Below the pieces are notes generated by a model. The model saw only the letters and a program-made list of their open reading frames with translations. It was not told where the DNA came from and ran no database searches. Positions 25,999 through 35,614 of a stretch of DNA of 64,000 nt are shown here, piece after piece; the stretch's first letter is position 1; every line of letters begins with the position of its first letter. The position numbers were made by a program, and so were the translations under genes. The DNA comes from RUG14300 sp964561145 (lineage in GTDB: Bacteria; Bacillota; Clostridia; Christensenellales; CAG-1252): assembly GCA_964561145.1 (NCBI GenBank), contig CAZLNZ010000001.1, forward strand, positions 62,001-126,000. Reading direction: 5' to 3'.

Positions 25999-27006
25999 TT
26001 GAAAAAGCGTCATGTGCCTATATCGGAAACAGATCTCGACAACGAGCTTATATCTATAAATAACACTCGAAAAAAAGGAAAATGGAAAAGGTTGAAACGT
26101 CGCCTTTCACAACATAAGGTTGTTTATCTTATGATGATTCCTATTATCCTCTCCTATTTGATTTTCTCGTATTATCCGATGTACGGAACTGTTTTGGCAA
26201 TCAAAAAATTCCGTCCTTCACTGGGTATCTTGGGTAGCGATTGGGCTGATCCGCTTTTTACGCATTTTGAAAGCGTGTTTTCCAATCCCTATTTTTGGCG
26301 TTCTATTAAAAACACTCTTGTTGTCAGCGGTTTGAAGTTGATATTCTGTTTTTCCGCCCCTATTATCCTTGCTCTTTTGATGAACGAGGTTAGATTTACA
26401 AAATTTAAAAAATTTGTTCAGACCATAGTATATCTTCCTAACTTTATCTCGTGGGTTATTTTCGGTAGCATTGTTTACGACATCTTCGGCTTTGAGGGCG
26501 TAATTAACAACGTGCTTCTGTCTCTAGGCTACGAGGCAAAGGCATTTATGTCCGATACGGCTTGGTATTATCCTATATTGATTGTATTTACCATTCTTAA
26601 GGATGCCGGCTGGGGATCGATTATATACATGGCTGCAATATCCAATGTTTCGCCCAACCTTTATGAGGCTGCAAAGATTGACGGATGCGGTCGTTTTAAA
26701 CTTATGTGGCATGTTACGCTTCCTTGTATAAGCAATATAATAACCGTTCAGCTTTTGCTTGCTATAGGCAATATAATGAACGCAGGTTTCGATGCTATTT
26801 TTAATACGTATAATATGCAGATATACGAAGTCGCAGATATACTGGATACCTTTATTTATCGAACGGGTTTCGGAGACAGTGGTAACTTTGAAGTGGCGAC
26901 GGCTATAGGACTATTTAAGTCTATCATCAACTTTATGTTATTGCTCGCGGCTAATCTTCTTGTTAAAAAGATTAATGGAACCGGCATATACGATCTAGGC
27001 GATTAA
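25999..27006 (+). CDS. CUT1-family sugar ABC permease (LplB-like)
   Basis: This 335-residue permease has six membrane helices after a basic cytoplasmic N-terminus. The LplB/YteP group is recognised by YLMMIPIILSYLIFSYYPMYG at the first helix (read here in two parts) and the EAA loop YEAAKIDGCGRFKLMWHVTLP. This group imports complex oligosaccharides in Bacillus and Clostridia and uses a shared ATPase encoded elsewhere. The TTG at 25999 is chosen because AGGAGG ends 8 nt upstream; a GTG two codons earlier would be only 2 nt from it. The second permease follows after 10 bp. Confidence 0.9.
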   Translation: MKKRHVPISETDLDNELISINNTRKKGKWKRLKRRLSQHKVVYLMMIPIILSYLIFSYYPMYGTVLAIKKFRPSLGILGSDWADPLFTHFESVFSNPYFWRSIKNTLVVSGLKLIFCFSAPIILALLMNEVRFTKFKKFVQTIVYLPNFISWVIFGSIVYDIFGFEGVINNVLLSLGYEAKAFMSDTAWYYPILIVFTILKDAGWGSIIYMAAISNVSPNLYEAAKIDGCGRFKLMWHVTLPCISNIITVQLLLAIGNIMNAGFDAIFNTYNMQIYEVADILDTFIYRTGFGDSGNFEVATAIGLFKSIINFMLLLAANLLVKKINGTGIYDLGD

Positions 27007-27016
27007 GGAGTAGATT

Positions 27017-27949
27017 ATGAAGAAAATCAATCCTTCCGAAGAAGAACTCATTCCTATTGAATTAATGCTTGCCGGCAAGCGTAAAAGAAAGAAGATCGGT
27101 GCATTCGAGATTGTTAATATTATTATATTGACATTGTTTTCCTTAGCTTGTTTGTATCCTTTCGTTAATATTTTACTAACGTCGTTTTCTACAGAAGTCG
27201 ATTACTATCAATCAACGCTTTTAGTAATTCCCAAGCACTTTACCTTTGAGGCTTATAGGTATATTTTCCTTGAAGGCGGTATGCTTCGTGCCTTCTTTGT
27301 TTCGGTAATCGTTTCCGTTTTCGGTGTTATTTACAGCATGCTTCTTACCTCCCTAGGTGCTTATGCACTCACCAAGAGGGATATGCCCGGTAGAAAAATA
27401 TTCTTTACCTTCATTTTAATTACCATGTTTTTCGGCGGCGGTGTAATTCCTTTCTTCCTTGTAATTAAGGATCTCGGCTTGTATAACAATCTTTTGGGTT
27501 TGGTTATTCCTTTCGGAATAAACACCTTTAATATGATTTTGCTTAGAAACTTCTTTGCAAGCGTACCTAACGAGGTTGTCGAATCTGCTAAGCTTGACGG
27601 TGCGAGCGAGTTTGCGATTTTGTTTAAAATAATCATTCCGCTGTCCCTTGCAGGTATAGCAACGATTTCCCTTTTCTACTTTGTGGGCTACTGGAATGAT
27701 TGGTATTGGCCGATGTTGCTGTTGAAGGATGAGGAGCTTTATACACTTTCGCTAAAGCTTAGAAACATACTTTCAAATATGCAGGCTGCCGACTATTATT
27801 CCTCTATCGGTGTCGATTCCGAAAAGCTTTATGCAAACGGTCAGAATGCTGCTTCGATAATCGTATCGATGGTTCCCATTATTTGTGTATATCCGTTCGT
27901 GCAGAAATACTTTGTCAAAGGTGTTATGCTCGGTTCGGTAAAAACCTAA
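27017..27949 (+). CDS. CUT1-family sugar ABC permease (YtcP/LplC-like)
   Basis: This 310-residue permease has six membrane helices. ACLYPFVNILLTSFS in the first helix and the EAA loop VVESAKLDGASEFAILFKIIIPLS identify the partner of LplB-type permeases. The protein ends with KYFVKGVMLGSVKT, the normal ending of this group. It would form the channel with the preceding permease. AAGGAG precedes the ATG. Confidence 0.92.
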   Translation: MKKINPSEEELIPIELMLAGKRKRKKIGAFEIVNIIILTLFSLACLYPFVNILLTSFSTEVDYYQSTLLVIPKHFTFEAYRYIFLEGGMLRAFFVSVIVSVFGVIYSMLLTSLGAYALTKRDMPGRKIFFTFILITMFFGGGVIPFFLVIKDLGLYNNLLGLVIPFGINTFNMILLRNFFASVPNEVVESAKLDGASEFAILFKIIIPLSLAGIATISLFYFVGYWNDWYWPMLLLKDEELYTLSLKLRNILSNMQAADYYSSIGVDSEKLYANGQNAASIIVSMVPIICVYPFVQKYFVKGVMLGSVKT

Positions 27950-28027
27950 TAACAAAAATATTTGGCTAATGCTAAATAAGGAGTGGCTGCAACCGATTGC
28001 AGCAATTAAAAATTAAGTGAGGTATTT

Positions 28028-29806
28028 ATGAACAAGAAAACCAGAATAATTGTCGTTATAATTGCAACACTTTTGTTGTTAACGATGCTTACAGGCTGTG
28101 GTCGCAAGGTTATTACCGGCGAAGACGGACGTGTTATCTATCCGGGCGGTGACGGAATGGATGATAATAAGCTTACGATTTTCAGATGGAACTTTGCAGG
28201 TGTAAACTCCGCAAGAAAATCCAATACCGAGATATATAAGAAACTTAAAGAGGTTACGGGTATGAATATCTACGCGTCCTCCGCAAGTGCAGGTGACTGG
28301 AAAACCAAGCTTAACACAATGTTTGCTACTCAGATGCTTCCCGATATTTTTGTAAGCATGGGACCGGAAACACCAAAGATCTATAAGGATATGATAGATG
28401 ACGGTGTTTTGATCTGTATCTCCGATTATGTTAGCGAAACCCAATATCCTAACATTTATAATCAATTACAAAAATATGATTTCCTTGCCAACAACATGTA
28501 CTATGTAGACGGTAAGCACTATTCTATCCCCGTTTCACATACCCTCGAGCATACTATGTACATTCGTCTCGATTGGCTGGAAAATCTTAACAAACCCGAA
28601 AAACTTCGTATGATTATTGCCGACGAGCAAGGTATTTCCGAATCTGCGGTTACCGACCAAATGCTTGAAGAAAACAAGTTCACCGTTCCCGAGGATCTTA
28701 TTGATTTCTACCGTGTATGTCGTGCTTTCACTTTATACGATCCCGATGAGAACGGTAAGAACGATACCTACGGATATACCTCTGCAGGCGGTGATGACTT
28801 GTTCTCCGATTCTTGGTTCTTTATTGCGTATGATGCCGGTTATAACTATATGGTAGACCCCGACGGTGACGGACAATATGAATCAAGCTGGACTACGGAT
28901 AATACCAAAAAAGCTATTGCTTACTTTAATGATTTATATAAATCGGGTTACGTAGATCCTAGCTGGTATGAGAACAGCACCGATGATAAACAGACTGCTT
29001 TTGCTAAGGGTAAAGCGGGTATGATGGAGGCACACGCTTGGTATAACAATATCGTCAGATCTTATATATCTGCAAATACGACCTCGACCTCTAAGCCTAC
29101 GATCGAAGAGGTATCCGATAAGATCGGTATGTTCAATCCTCCTTCAGGTCCTAACGGTACCTACGGTATTCCCGGTAACCCGAACTTTTGGACTGTTACC
29201 TGTCTCAATGCGGGTATGAGCGATGCAGAGCTTACTGCAGCCTTAAAGCTTGTAGACTACATGTTGAGCGAAGAGGGTAAGGAGCTTATAACCTACGGTG
29301 TAGAGGGCGTTCATTACGAATACGACGAAGACGGTAATCATGTAAGTAAGCTTGGTAAGGCAGCCGACGGTTTCAACAAGGTTTTGAGCGATTCCGATGC
29401 TTGTGCGGAAATTGCTTCCGTAACATCTTGGTCAACCAGTTATCTATGCAATTATCAAACAAATTCAGATAAGGTTATGAAGGTTATGGATGAGGCTAAG
29501 ACTTACGTTAAGTATGCCGATTATCCCTTCCTTCAAACTCCTGCTACCGTACAATACGAGGATTTGTTAAAGGACTTTGCAGGTCAAGAGGTGTTCAAGA
29601 TGATATGTTCCCCCGATGTTTGGGTTGGACAAAGAACCTTTGCAAACGGAAGAAAGATCCCCACATCCTTCGATGAGATCGGAATTGTAACCGATGGGCT
29701 TGAGAAAGCTTTTGATACATTTAAACAAAAATACAACGCTCAAGGCGGTTCCGCCATTCAAAGCGAATATAATGCCGCCTTGTCAACGGCAAAAAAAGCA
29801 AATTAG
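28028..29806 (+). CDS. Solute-binding lipoprotein for oligosaccharides (LplA-like)
   Basis: This 592-residue binding lipoprotein has its lipid Cys at 24 (MLTGC). The length is typical for LplA/YtcQ proteins, which are larger than maltose-binding proteins. The mature part starts with an Asp- and Gly-rich stretch, then TIFRWNF and a DIFVSMG segment of the ligand cleft; KPTFIE-like and GMFNPPSGPNGTYGIPG segments follow near residue 375. It captures sugar for the two permeases just upstream. The gap to the permease gene is 78 bp; AGTGAGG precedes the ATG. Confidence 0.92.
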   Translation: MNKKTRIIVVIIATLLLLTMLTGCGRKVITGEDGRVIYPGGDGMDDNKLTIFRWNFAGVNSARKSNTEIYKKLKEVTGMNIYASSASAGDWKTKLNTMFATQMLPDIFVSMGPETPKIYKDMIDDGVLICISDYVSETQYPNIYNQLQKYDFLANNMYYVDGKHYSIPVSHTLEHTMYIRLDWLENLNKPEKLRMIIADEQGISESAVTDQMLEENKFTVPEDLIDFYRVCRAFTLYDPDENGKNDTYGYTSAGGDDLFSDSWFFIAYDAGYNYMVDPDGDGQYESSWTTDNTKKAIAYFNDLYKSGYVDPSWYENSTDDKQTAFAKGKAGMMEAHAWYNNIVRSYISANTTSTSKPTIEEVSDKIGMFNPPSGPNGTYGIPGNPNFWTVTCLNAGMSDAELTAALKLVDYMLSEEGKELITYGVEGVHYEYDEDGNHVSKLGKAADGFNKVLSDSDACAEIASVTSWSTSYLCNYQTNSDKVMKVMDEAKTYVKYADYPFLQTPATVQYEDLLKDFAGQEVFKMICSPDVWVGQRTFANGRKIPTSFDEIGIVTDGLEKAFDTFKQKYNAQGGSAIQSEYNAALSTAKKAN

Positions 29807-29818
29807 CGAGGAGGAGAA

Positions 29819-30661
29819 ATGAAAAAGACTAAGTTTTTAAGGTACGGCGTCCTATTTGTTGCTTGCTTAATGCTTGTGATCTTTGCGTCGGCGTTGATTC
29901 CCGAAGGACAGGCTTTTGCTGAGCAAGCAAAAACTTATTCTACGTTAAGTGCTATTGAAAAGCAGGGCGATAACGGCTTTTACTATGCTTGGGGAACACC
30001 TAACAATTATATGCTAATGTTCTACGGGGCAGTGTCAGGTGGCGGAAAGAGCTGGAGAGGTCCCGAGATTTATCAAACAGCTAGCGGCTCTGCAATACAC
30101 CCCGGCGATTGTTGGGGTAGTATGGTTGTTTGGGTTGCCAATGAAAGCGGAAAGATAAAGCTTGACGGCATCATGGAAAAGGGCACAACACAAGGCGATG
30201 GTGTTAATTTGGGCGTTTATCATCAACATTTTGGCGGTGAATTAGACACGCTTTTTGAAAAGTTCGTCAAACCGACAGATGATTTAAAGTATCCTCTCGA
30301 GCAAGAGATCGAGGTAAAGAAGGGTGATACCGTTATATTCTATTGCGATTCCGGAAAGGGAAAGGATAATCCAAGCGATAGCTGTGGTTGTCCATTTACG
30401 ATAACTTATACACGTACTGACGGAGATGCCGTGGAAAATGAAGACCTTTCCTATTATTTGAGCGTTGGTAGAGCAAGTGACATCGGTGGTTTTAAACATG
30501 TAGAACCGAACTATGCTGCAGATAACCTGGACGGAGTAGTTGAAAAAACCACTACTACAAAGGATGGCTTGCCCACCTTATTATGGATACTTATTCCTTC
30601 TGTGTTTGTTGTAGCTGCTGCGACGGTCGTTATAGTTTTAGTTATAAGGAGGAAAAAATAA
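29819..30661 (+). CDS. Exported, membrane-anchored protein of unknown function
   Basis: Not recognised. The 280-residue product has a signal peptide ending at about AFAEQA (residue 36), a beta-rich external domain and a C-terminal membrane helix followed by RRKK. Features in the domain are DNGFYYAWGTPNNY, WRGPEIYQ, a Gly- and Trp-rich part with HQHFGG, and KKGDTVIFYCDSGKG with several Cys (CGC). The layout resembles carbohydrate-binding jelly-roll domains, but no family could be named. It sits between the binding lipoprotein and a smaller lipoprotein with similar style, so it may help hold the glycan at the surface. Confidence 0.7.
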   Translation: MKKTKFLRYGVLFVACLMLVIFASALIPEGQAFAEQAKTYSTLSAIEKQGDNGFYYAWGTPNNYMLMFYGAVSGGGKSWRGPEIYQTASGSAIHPGDCWGSMVVWVANESGKIKLDGIMEKGTTQGDGVNLGVYHQHFGGELDTLFEKFVKPTDDLKYPLEQEIEVKKGDTVIFYCDSGKGKDNPSDSCGCPFTITYTRTDGDAVENEDLSYYLSVGRASDIGGFKHVEPNYAADNLDGVVEKTTTTKDGLPTLLWILIPSVFVVAAATVVIVLVIRRKK

Positions 30662-31311
30662 TGAAAAAGTTATTTAAATCCTTAATTTGTGTTCTGGTTG
30701 TTGTTCTCTTAATATCCGCATTTGTCGGATGTGCTCAGACAACGGTAACATATGATCCCGAACCTTTCGAGGAGGTCGTGGACGATTATAGGCTTTATTT
30801 AGACGAAACCTTTAACAGTGTTCAAGATTTGTCCGACTGTCAAGGTTATAGAAATTGGTATTACTATTGCGGCGATCCCGAGGATGGCTCCTTGGATTAC
30901 ATGGTATTCAATGATTTCTACGGACGTTGGTGTAGTCAATATCAAACGATCTATGAGTTTACATATATGTGGAGTAGTGTTTGGTTGCCGGAGGCATTAC
31001 AAGGCTACGGAATAGGAATGAGCTTTAAAGCTCCTGCAACAGGTACTCTCGATGTTAGTGTTAACCTAAAATTGCTTCAACTACCCGAGTTTAGCATCGG
31101 TGACGGTGTTATATTTACAATCTCCGATATAAACGGCGATCCGTATGACGGAGTGTCTATTTCTACCGCTGAAGGCGACAAGGATATACCTTTACATTGT
31201 ACCGTGGACGTTAAAATGGGGGAAGAAGTATTATTTATGCTATTCCCCAACAGCGGTAATAAACACGATAGTACCGATGTAAACATAACAGTAAAATATA
31301 TAGAAGAATAA
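30661..31311 (+). CDS. Small exported lipoprotein of unknown function
   Basis: Not recognised. It is a 216-residue lipoprotein with the lipid Cys at 24 (AFVGC). The mature part is acidic and aromatic, with several Tyr/Trp clusters such as YRNWYYYCG and GRWCSQYQTIYEFTYMWSS. The second half (GTLDVSVNLKLL to VDVKMGEEVLFMLFP) has the rhythm of a beta-sandwich and resembles the end of the preceding protein, where KKGDTVIFYCDS occupies the same place. The ATG overlaps the previous stop by one base and AGGAGG lies 7 nt upstream. The two genes may encode a surface binding pair. Confidence 0.7.
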   Translation: MKKLFKSLICVLVVVLLISAFVGCAQTTVTYDPEPFEEVVDDYRLYLDETFNSVQDLSDCQGYRNWYYYCGDPEDGSLDYMVFNDFYGRWCSQYQTIYEFTYMWSSVWLPEALQGYGIGMSFKAPATGTLDVSVNLKLLQLPEFSIGDGVIFTISDINGDPYDGVSISTAEGDKDIPLHCTVDVKMGEEVLFMLFPNSGNKHDSTDVNITVKYIEE

Positions 31312-31327
31312 TTTTTCAAGAACTAAT

Positions 31328-33457
31328 ATGATAATTCAAAAATTTAACGGTATCGAAGCGGTTTACGCTACAGACAAACAATTGGGAATAACGACTTTTG
31401 TTATTGTTCCCGAGGGTATGTCCGAAAATATATCCGAGGATAAACTCCTGTGCAATATTCGCTTAAATTATGGTAAAAGAGAACCCGAATCTATGTTTCA
31501 GGTTGCTTTTGCCGGCGATAGTCCGAGCAGGGATTTTTCTGCAGGTGTATCCTATCGTAATAGCGAGACGTCGTTAAGAATGCGTATGGTAAATCAAGAA
31601 GCGGTAGAAACTTCCGATAGAAAGGAGGTTATTACCTATCTTGTCGATGAAAAAGGCGGCGTTGAGGCAGAGCATCACATATGTCAGAAAAAGGGACAAA
31701 GTGCAATAGAATGCTGGAATAAAGTAACTAACGTTAGCGGAAAGGCGAGAATGTTAGAGTATCTTCCAAGCTTTTCTTTAAGCTACCTCTCACCCTTTGT
31801 AAACGAAAACGATCCCGATAAGATCATTATGCATCGCTTTCGCAATTACTGGTCCGGTGAGTGCAATAAGGAAAGCCTTCCGGTTTCTCATTTCGCGATG
31901 GAGGATTCTTGGAGCTATTATGGCTATAGAATGGAAAGATTCGGTCAGGTCGGTACTATGCCGGCTCGTGGGTTTATTCCCTTTGTTGCGATAGAGGATG
32001 TGCAAAATAGCGTAGTATGGGCTGCAATGATAGATGCACCGGCATCGTGGCAGATAGAGGCGGGACATCGTACCTGCGGTTTGCATATGTCCGGTGGCTT
32101 AGCCGATTATAATTTCGGACATTGGCGTAAATTCCTTCAAGACGGGGAAAGTTTTTCGACGCACAGTGCTTTTATTACGGCAGTACAAGGAAGCTTAGAG
32201 GATGCATGTCATACTTTGACGGAGTACGAATGGTCTCGTGTCGATTTTCCCCAATGTGAGGACAGTCTTCCGATAATCTATAACGAATTTCTATATTCTA
32301 ACGGCAATCCGACAATGGAAAACATAAAGGAACAGCTTCCTTTTTGCAAAGAATGCGGTGTTAAATACTTTGTTATGGATGACGGCTGGTTTACCGATCC
32401 GCAAAAGAAAAATAACTATCTCGGGGATTGGCTGGTCGACAATGAGCGTTTTCCTAAAGGTTTAAAGGAATTTAGTGACTATGCTAATGAAAACGGTATG
32501 ATTTCGGGCATTTGGTATGAGTTCGAAAACGTTACCGAAGGTGCCGAAATATCAAAAAGACCTGAGCTCATGCATACTCGTGACGGAATGATCATTCGTC
32601 ATCAAGATCGCATATTTTTAGATTTTAGAAAGCAAGATGTCATCGATTATCTTGCGGAAAGGGTTATTAAGGAGATCAAGGCGAGTAATATCGGTTATTT
32701 AAAAATCGACTATAATGAAAACATCGGCTTAGGCGTTGACGGTGCCGAATCTTTAGGCGAGGGGCTTCGTCAGCATACCGAAAAAGTAGTGGAATTCTAT
32801 AGAAGAATAAAGAAGGAATGCCCGGAACTCGTTATTGAGATATGCTCATCGGGCGGAATGCGTCATGAACCGTTGTTTGTATCTTTAGGCTCGATGGTAT
32901 CCTTCTCGGATTTGCATTTCAATCCCGAGGGAGCGGTGGTTGCTTGTAATCTTCATTACATATTCCATCCTCGTCAACTAAATGTTTGGTCTTATATTAA
33001 GACCGAATTCTCTGAAGAAAGAACCATTTACGCCCTGGTACAGGGTATGCTTGGCAGAATGTGTTTATCGGGTGATATTGTAGGTTGCTCCGATAACATA
33101 AAACAGCTCATTAAGGAAGGCACGTCCTTCTATGAAAAAATCAAAGGTGTAATCAAAGACGGAAAAACCGTTTCCATCGATTGTAGAGGCGTGACTTCGC
33201 TTTGCAATATTCATCAAGCGTTTTCTTTAACACGCCTATCCTCGGATGAACAATATGCACTGTTCTATGCCTTCCGTGTAAACGGTAGCGAGGATAAGAT
33301 TGTAGGAAAACTTCCATATGAATACGAGGTTGTTTCTCAATATGGAAGAGGTAATGTGGCAGTATGTGGCAATGAGGTCATCGTTTATCCTACCGATACC
33401 GATGCATTTGCGACAGTAGTGCTTTTAAGAAAAAGTAATAATGGAGGTAAACAATGA
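31328..33457 (+). CDS. Alpha-galactosidase, GH36
   Basis: This 709-residue cytoplasmic enzyme has no signal peptide. An N-terminal beta-sandwich (about residues 1-300) is followed by a TIM barrel. The barrel begins with FLYSNGNPTMENI and KYFVMDDGWF. The nucleophile Asp lies in YLKIDYNENIG near residue 461, and the acid/base Asp is probably in SFSDLHFNPEG near residue 530. This is the GH36 pattern, with release of alpha-linked galactose from oligosaccharides taken up by the transporter. The start has only a weak ribosome site. The stop overlaps the next start by 4 bp. Confidence 0.9.
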   Translation: MIIQKFNGIEAVYATDKQLGITTFVIVPEGMSENISEDKLLCNIRLNYGKREPESMFQVAFAGDSPSRDFSAGVSYRNSETSLRMRMVNQEAVETSDRKEVITYLVDEKGGVEAEHHICQKKGQSAIECWNKVTNVSGKARMLEYLPSFSLSYLSPFVNENDPDKIIMHRFRNYWSGECNKESLPVSHFAMEDSWSYYGYRMERFGQVGTMPARGFIPFVAIEDVQNSVVWAAMIDAPASWQIEAGHRTCGLHMSGGLADYNFGHWRKFLQDGESFSTHSAFITAVQGSLEDACHTLTEYEWSRVDFPQCEDSLPIIYNEFLYSNGNPTMENIKEQLPFCKECGVKYFVMDDGWFTDPQKKNNYLGDWLVDNERFPKGLKEFSDYANENGMISGIWYEFENVTEGAEISKRPELMHTRDGMIIRHQDRIFLDFRKQDVIDYLAERVIKEIKASNIGYLKIDYNENIGLGVDGAESLGEGLRQHTEKVVEFYRRIKKECPELVIEICSSGGMRHEPLFVSLGSMVSFSDLHFNPEGAVVACNLHYIFHPRQLNVWSYIKTEFSEERTIYALVQGMLGRMCLSGDIVGCSDNIKQLIKEGTSFYEKIKGVIKDGKTVSIDCRGVTSLCNIHQAFSLTRLSSDEQYALFYAFRVNGSEDKIVGKLPYEYEVVSQYGRGNVAVCGNEVIVYPTDTDAFATVVLLRKSNNGGKQ

Positions 33458-35556
33458 AACGTAAGTTATTATTAGTTTTGTTACTGGTAGTTTGCATATT
33501 TAGTCTTACCGGATGTGGCGAATTAATAAAAACCTCGGTTGAATATTTAGGTGCCGGTTCAGAATTCTACTCTGTAAGATATAACTCTAATTCCGCCGCC
33601 GATATGGAGATCGATTTTTCCAAGCAGGACGGCACAAAGGTTCAAAACATCAAGAAGATCGATGCTTTTGCTCCTACTTGGGACTTCCTTTATGGCGGTG
33701 CTCCCAACTATGCAACGCTCGATCAGCTTAAATACTTACAGGAGCTAAAGAGTGAATCGTTGCGTATAGATATGGCATTTGGCGGTGGCGGAATCGGCAA
33801 CACCGACGGCACCAACGCAGGTTTAATAAACAGTGACACTTCCTGGAGCTATGTCAACGAGTTGAACAGTGCCTTAGGAAGTAACGGTGTAATCCCTTAT
33901 TTAGTAATGCTTGGAATTCCGAGATATGCGCAATCGGACGGAGGTACACAATTATCCTATCCGAATATGGAAGTATATCAACAATTCTGTAAAGAAACCG
34001 CTGCTTATTTCAAGAATCAAGGAACGAGAGTGATTTATGAAACTTGGAACGAGCCTGACTTGAACGCAACCAGCTATTGGACTTCAGGAATGCCTCTCTT
34101 TATTGATACCTCAGTTGCACAGGCGGTAGCTCTTAAACAAGGTGACCCCGATGCATATGTAGTAGAGCAAGGTCTTTGCTGGCCTGTTACCTATTGTCGT
34201 GACGACGTTACCTCCTTGGGAGGCACACTTTGGGATTATTATATGACCAAGACAGCAGAGGCAGGCAATCATATAGACGCATTTTCTTGGCACTATTATG
34301 GTGACTCTTATGCTCGTATCGAAGGTTGTGCAAGCGAAAGGGAAAATTTTTCTTATTACAAGTCTGCAGTCCGTAATGCTATAAATCGTGACAATGAAAC
34401 TTACGACTTGTATACCATGACTCAACATTGTACAGAGTTCTCCGCAGCTGCAACAGGTGCCGGCGATCTCATTCAAACCGGTCTTGTTCCCAATCTGTAT
34501 GAAACAATAGAGTATGCCTACGATTCTACCGATATCTCTCGTTTCTCATGGGCATCCTATATAATGGGTTCTTTCGCACTCATCGATCCGTATTCTTGGC
34601 AAAAGAGCCCTGTATTCTATGTTCTTTGGTCGATCGGCAGACTTCCCTTGGCGGCAGCTCAAGTTACGGCAAACGAAGGAGTTAGCGATACTTTCGGATG
34701 GAAGACAGGTGTAGATTCTCATCGTGCAAGTGCAATAATCTACAATAAGACATTGAATGCTACCTATACCGTTTCCTCCACTTACAAGCAAAGAGCAGAG
34801 GACAGCCGTGATGTAAGCGTTAAGCTTAAAAACGTTCCCTTCGATGCTAAATCCGTTAAGATATATCTTATTGATAACGAGCATACCTCATACACAACCG
34901 AGACAGATAAACCCTATCTTATCTTGGATCTGGAAGGCGATAAGGTCAAAGACGGCGATGTAGTTATCGATCTTAAAATCCCCGGGAATGCCGCTTGTTA
35001 TATCGAGATCGATGACGGTAGCGGTATATCCGAGCTTGACGAGGACAGTAATTTACATAGCCATATCGTCAGAAAGGACTACTATTATGAGGAAAGAGCC
35101 GACTTGATGCCATACTCAGACCTTTATGAGAATAGCTTCGATGTTTCTCTCGGTATGCTCGATCACAATGACGGTAAGACCGCTATTATGGTTACTTTAG
35201 ACGATATGAACGAGTTCGGCGAATTGAAGCTTGAATACAATATGTTCGGTGATTTCCAAAACTCAGGTGATAATAAAGCGATCGGTGTTCGTATCGATTA
35301 TCATACCGAGGCAGGTTATACCGAGTCGACCGATTATTATTGGAGAAACTATAAGAACGGCTTCTATTACAGCGGTTGGGGAACAGGCGAGGCAGCAGCA
35401 AACAGCAAATCATTCGGAAACGGTGAAAACGGTACATATACGATTCCCTTGATGCAGAATGCGCCGAGCGGCTGGGACGGAAGAATTCAGATCACTTACT
35501 ATCTTGTTGATGCGGGTAATAATACTTCTGCGGTAATAAGAACAACAGGTATATAA
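33454..35556 (+). CDS. GH39-like glycoside hydrolase lipoprotein
   Basis: This 700-residue enzyme is attached to the outer face of the membrane through Cys21 (LTGC). A TIM-barrel domain has the acid/base Glu in YETWNEPDLNA near residue 198 and a probable nucleophile Glu in HCTEFSAAA near 329. The WNEPD motif is shared by clan GH-A families including GH39 (xylosidase and iduronidase types). A beta-sandwich follows from about 400, and the last 150 residues form another domain with many Asp, Tyr and Gly. It would trim the side chains of a glycan outside the cell. Family assignment beyond clan GH-A is tentative. Confidence 0.75.
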   Translation: MKRKLLLVLLLVVCIFSLTGCGELIKTSVEYLGAGSEFYSVRYNSNSAADMEIDFSKQDGTKVQNIKKIDAFAPTWDFLYGGAPNYATLDQLKYLQELKSESLRIDMAFGGGGIGNTDGTNAGLINSDTSWSYVNELNSALGSNGVIPYLVMLGIPRYAQSDGGTQLSYPNMEVYQQFCKETAAYFKNQGTRVIYETWNEPDLNATSYWTSGMPLFIDTSVAQAVALKQGDPDAYVVEQGLCWPVTYCRDDVTSLGGTLWDYYMTKTAEAGNHIDAFSWHYYGDSYARIEGCASERENFSYYKSAVRNAINRDNETYDLYTMTQHCTEFSAAATGAGDLIQTGLVPNLYETIEYAYDSTDISRFSWASYIMGSFALIDPYSWQKSPVFYVLWSIGRLPLAAAQVTANEGVSDTFGWKTGVDSHRASAIIYNKTLNATYTVSSTYKQRAEDSRDVSVKLKNVPFDAKSVKIYLIDNEHTSYTTETDKPYLILDLEGDKVKDGDVVIDLKIPGNAACYIEIDDGSGISELDEDSNLHSHIVRKDYYYEERADLMPYSDLYENSFDVSLGMLDHNDGKTAIMVTLDDMNEFGELKLEYNMFGDFQNSGDNKAIGVRIDYHTEAGYTESTDYYWRNYKNGFYYSGWGTGEAAANSKSFGNGENGTYTIPLMQNAPSGWDGRIQITYYLVDAGNNTSAVIRTTGI

Positions 35557-35568
35557 TCAACGGTTTTG

Positions 35569-35593
35569 AGAGCTTAGTTTTTTGCTAAGCTCT
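35569..35593 (+). terminator. Hairpin between glycosidase genes, weak terminator
   Basis: AGAGCTTAG (35569-35577) pairs perfectly with CTAAGCTCT (35585-35593). Only TATAT follows, not a T-run, so it may be a processing or partial termination site inside the operon. Confidence 0.4.
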
Positions 35594-35614
35594 TATATCG
35601 CATTGGGGTAATGT

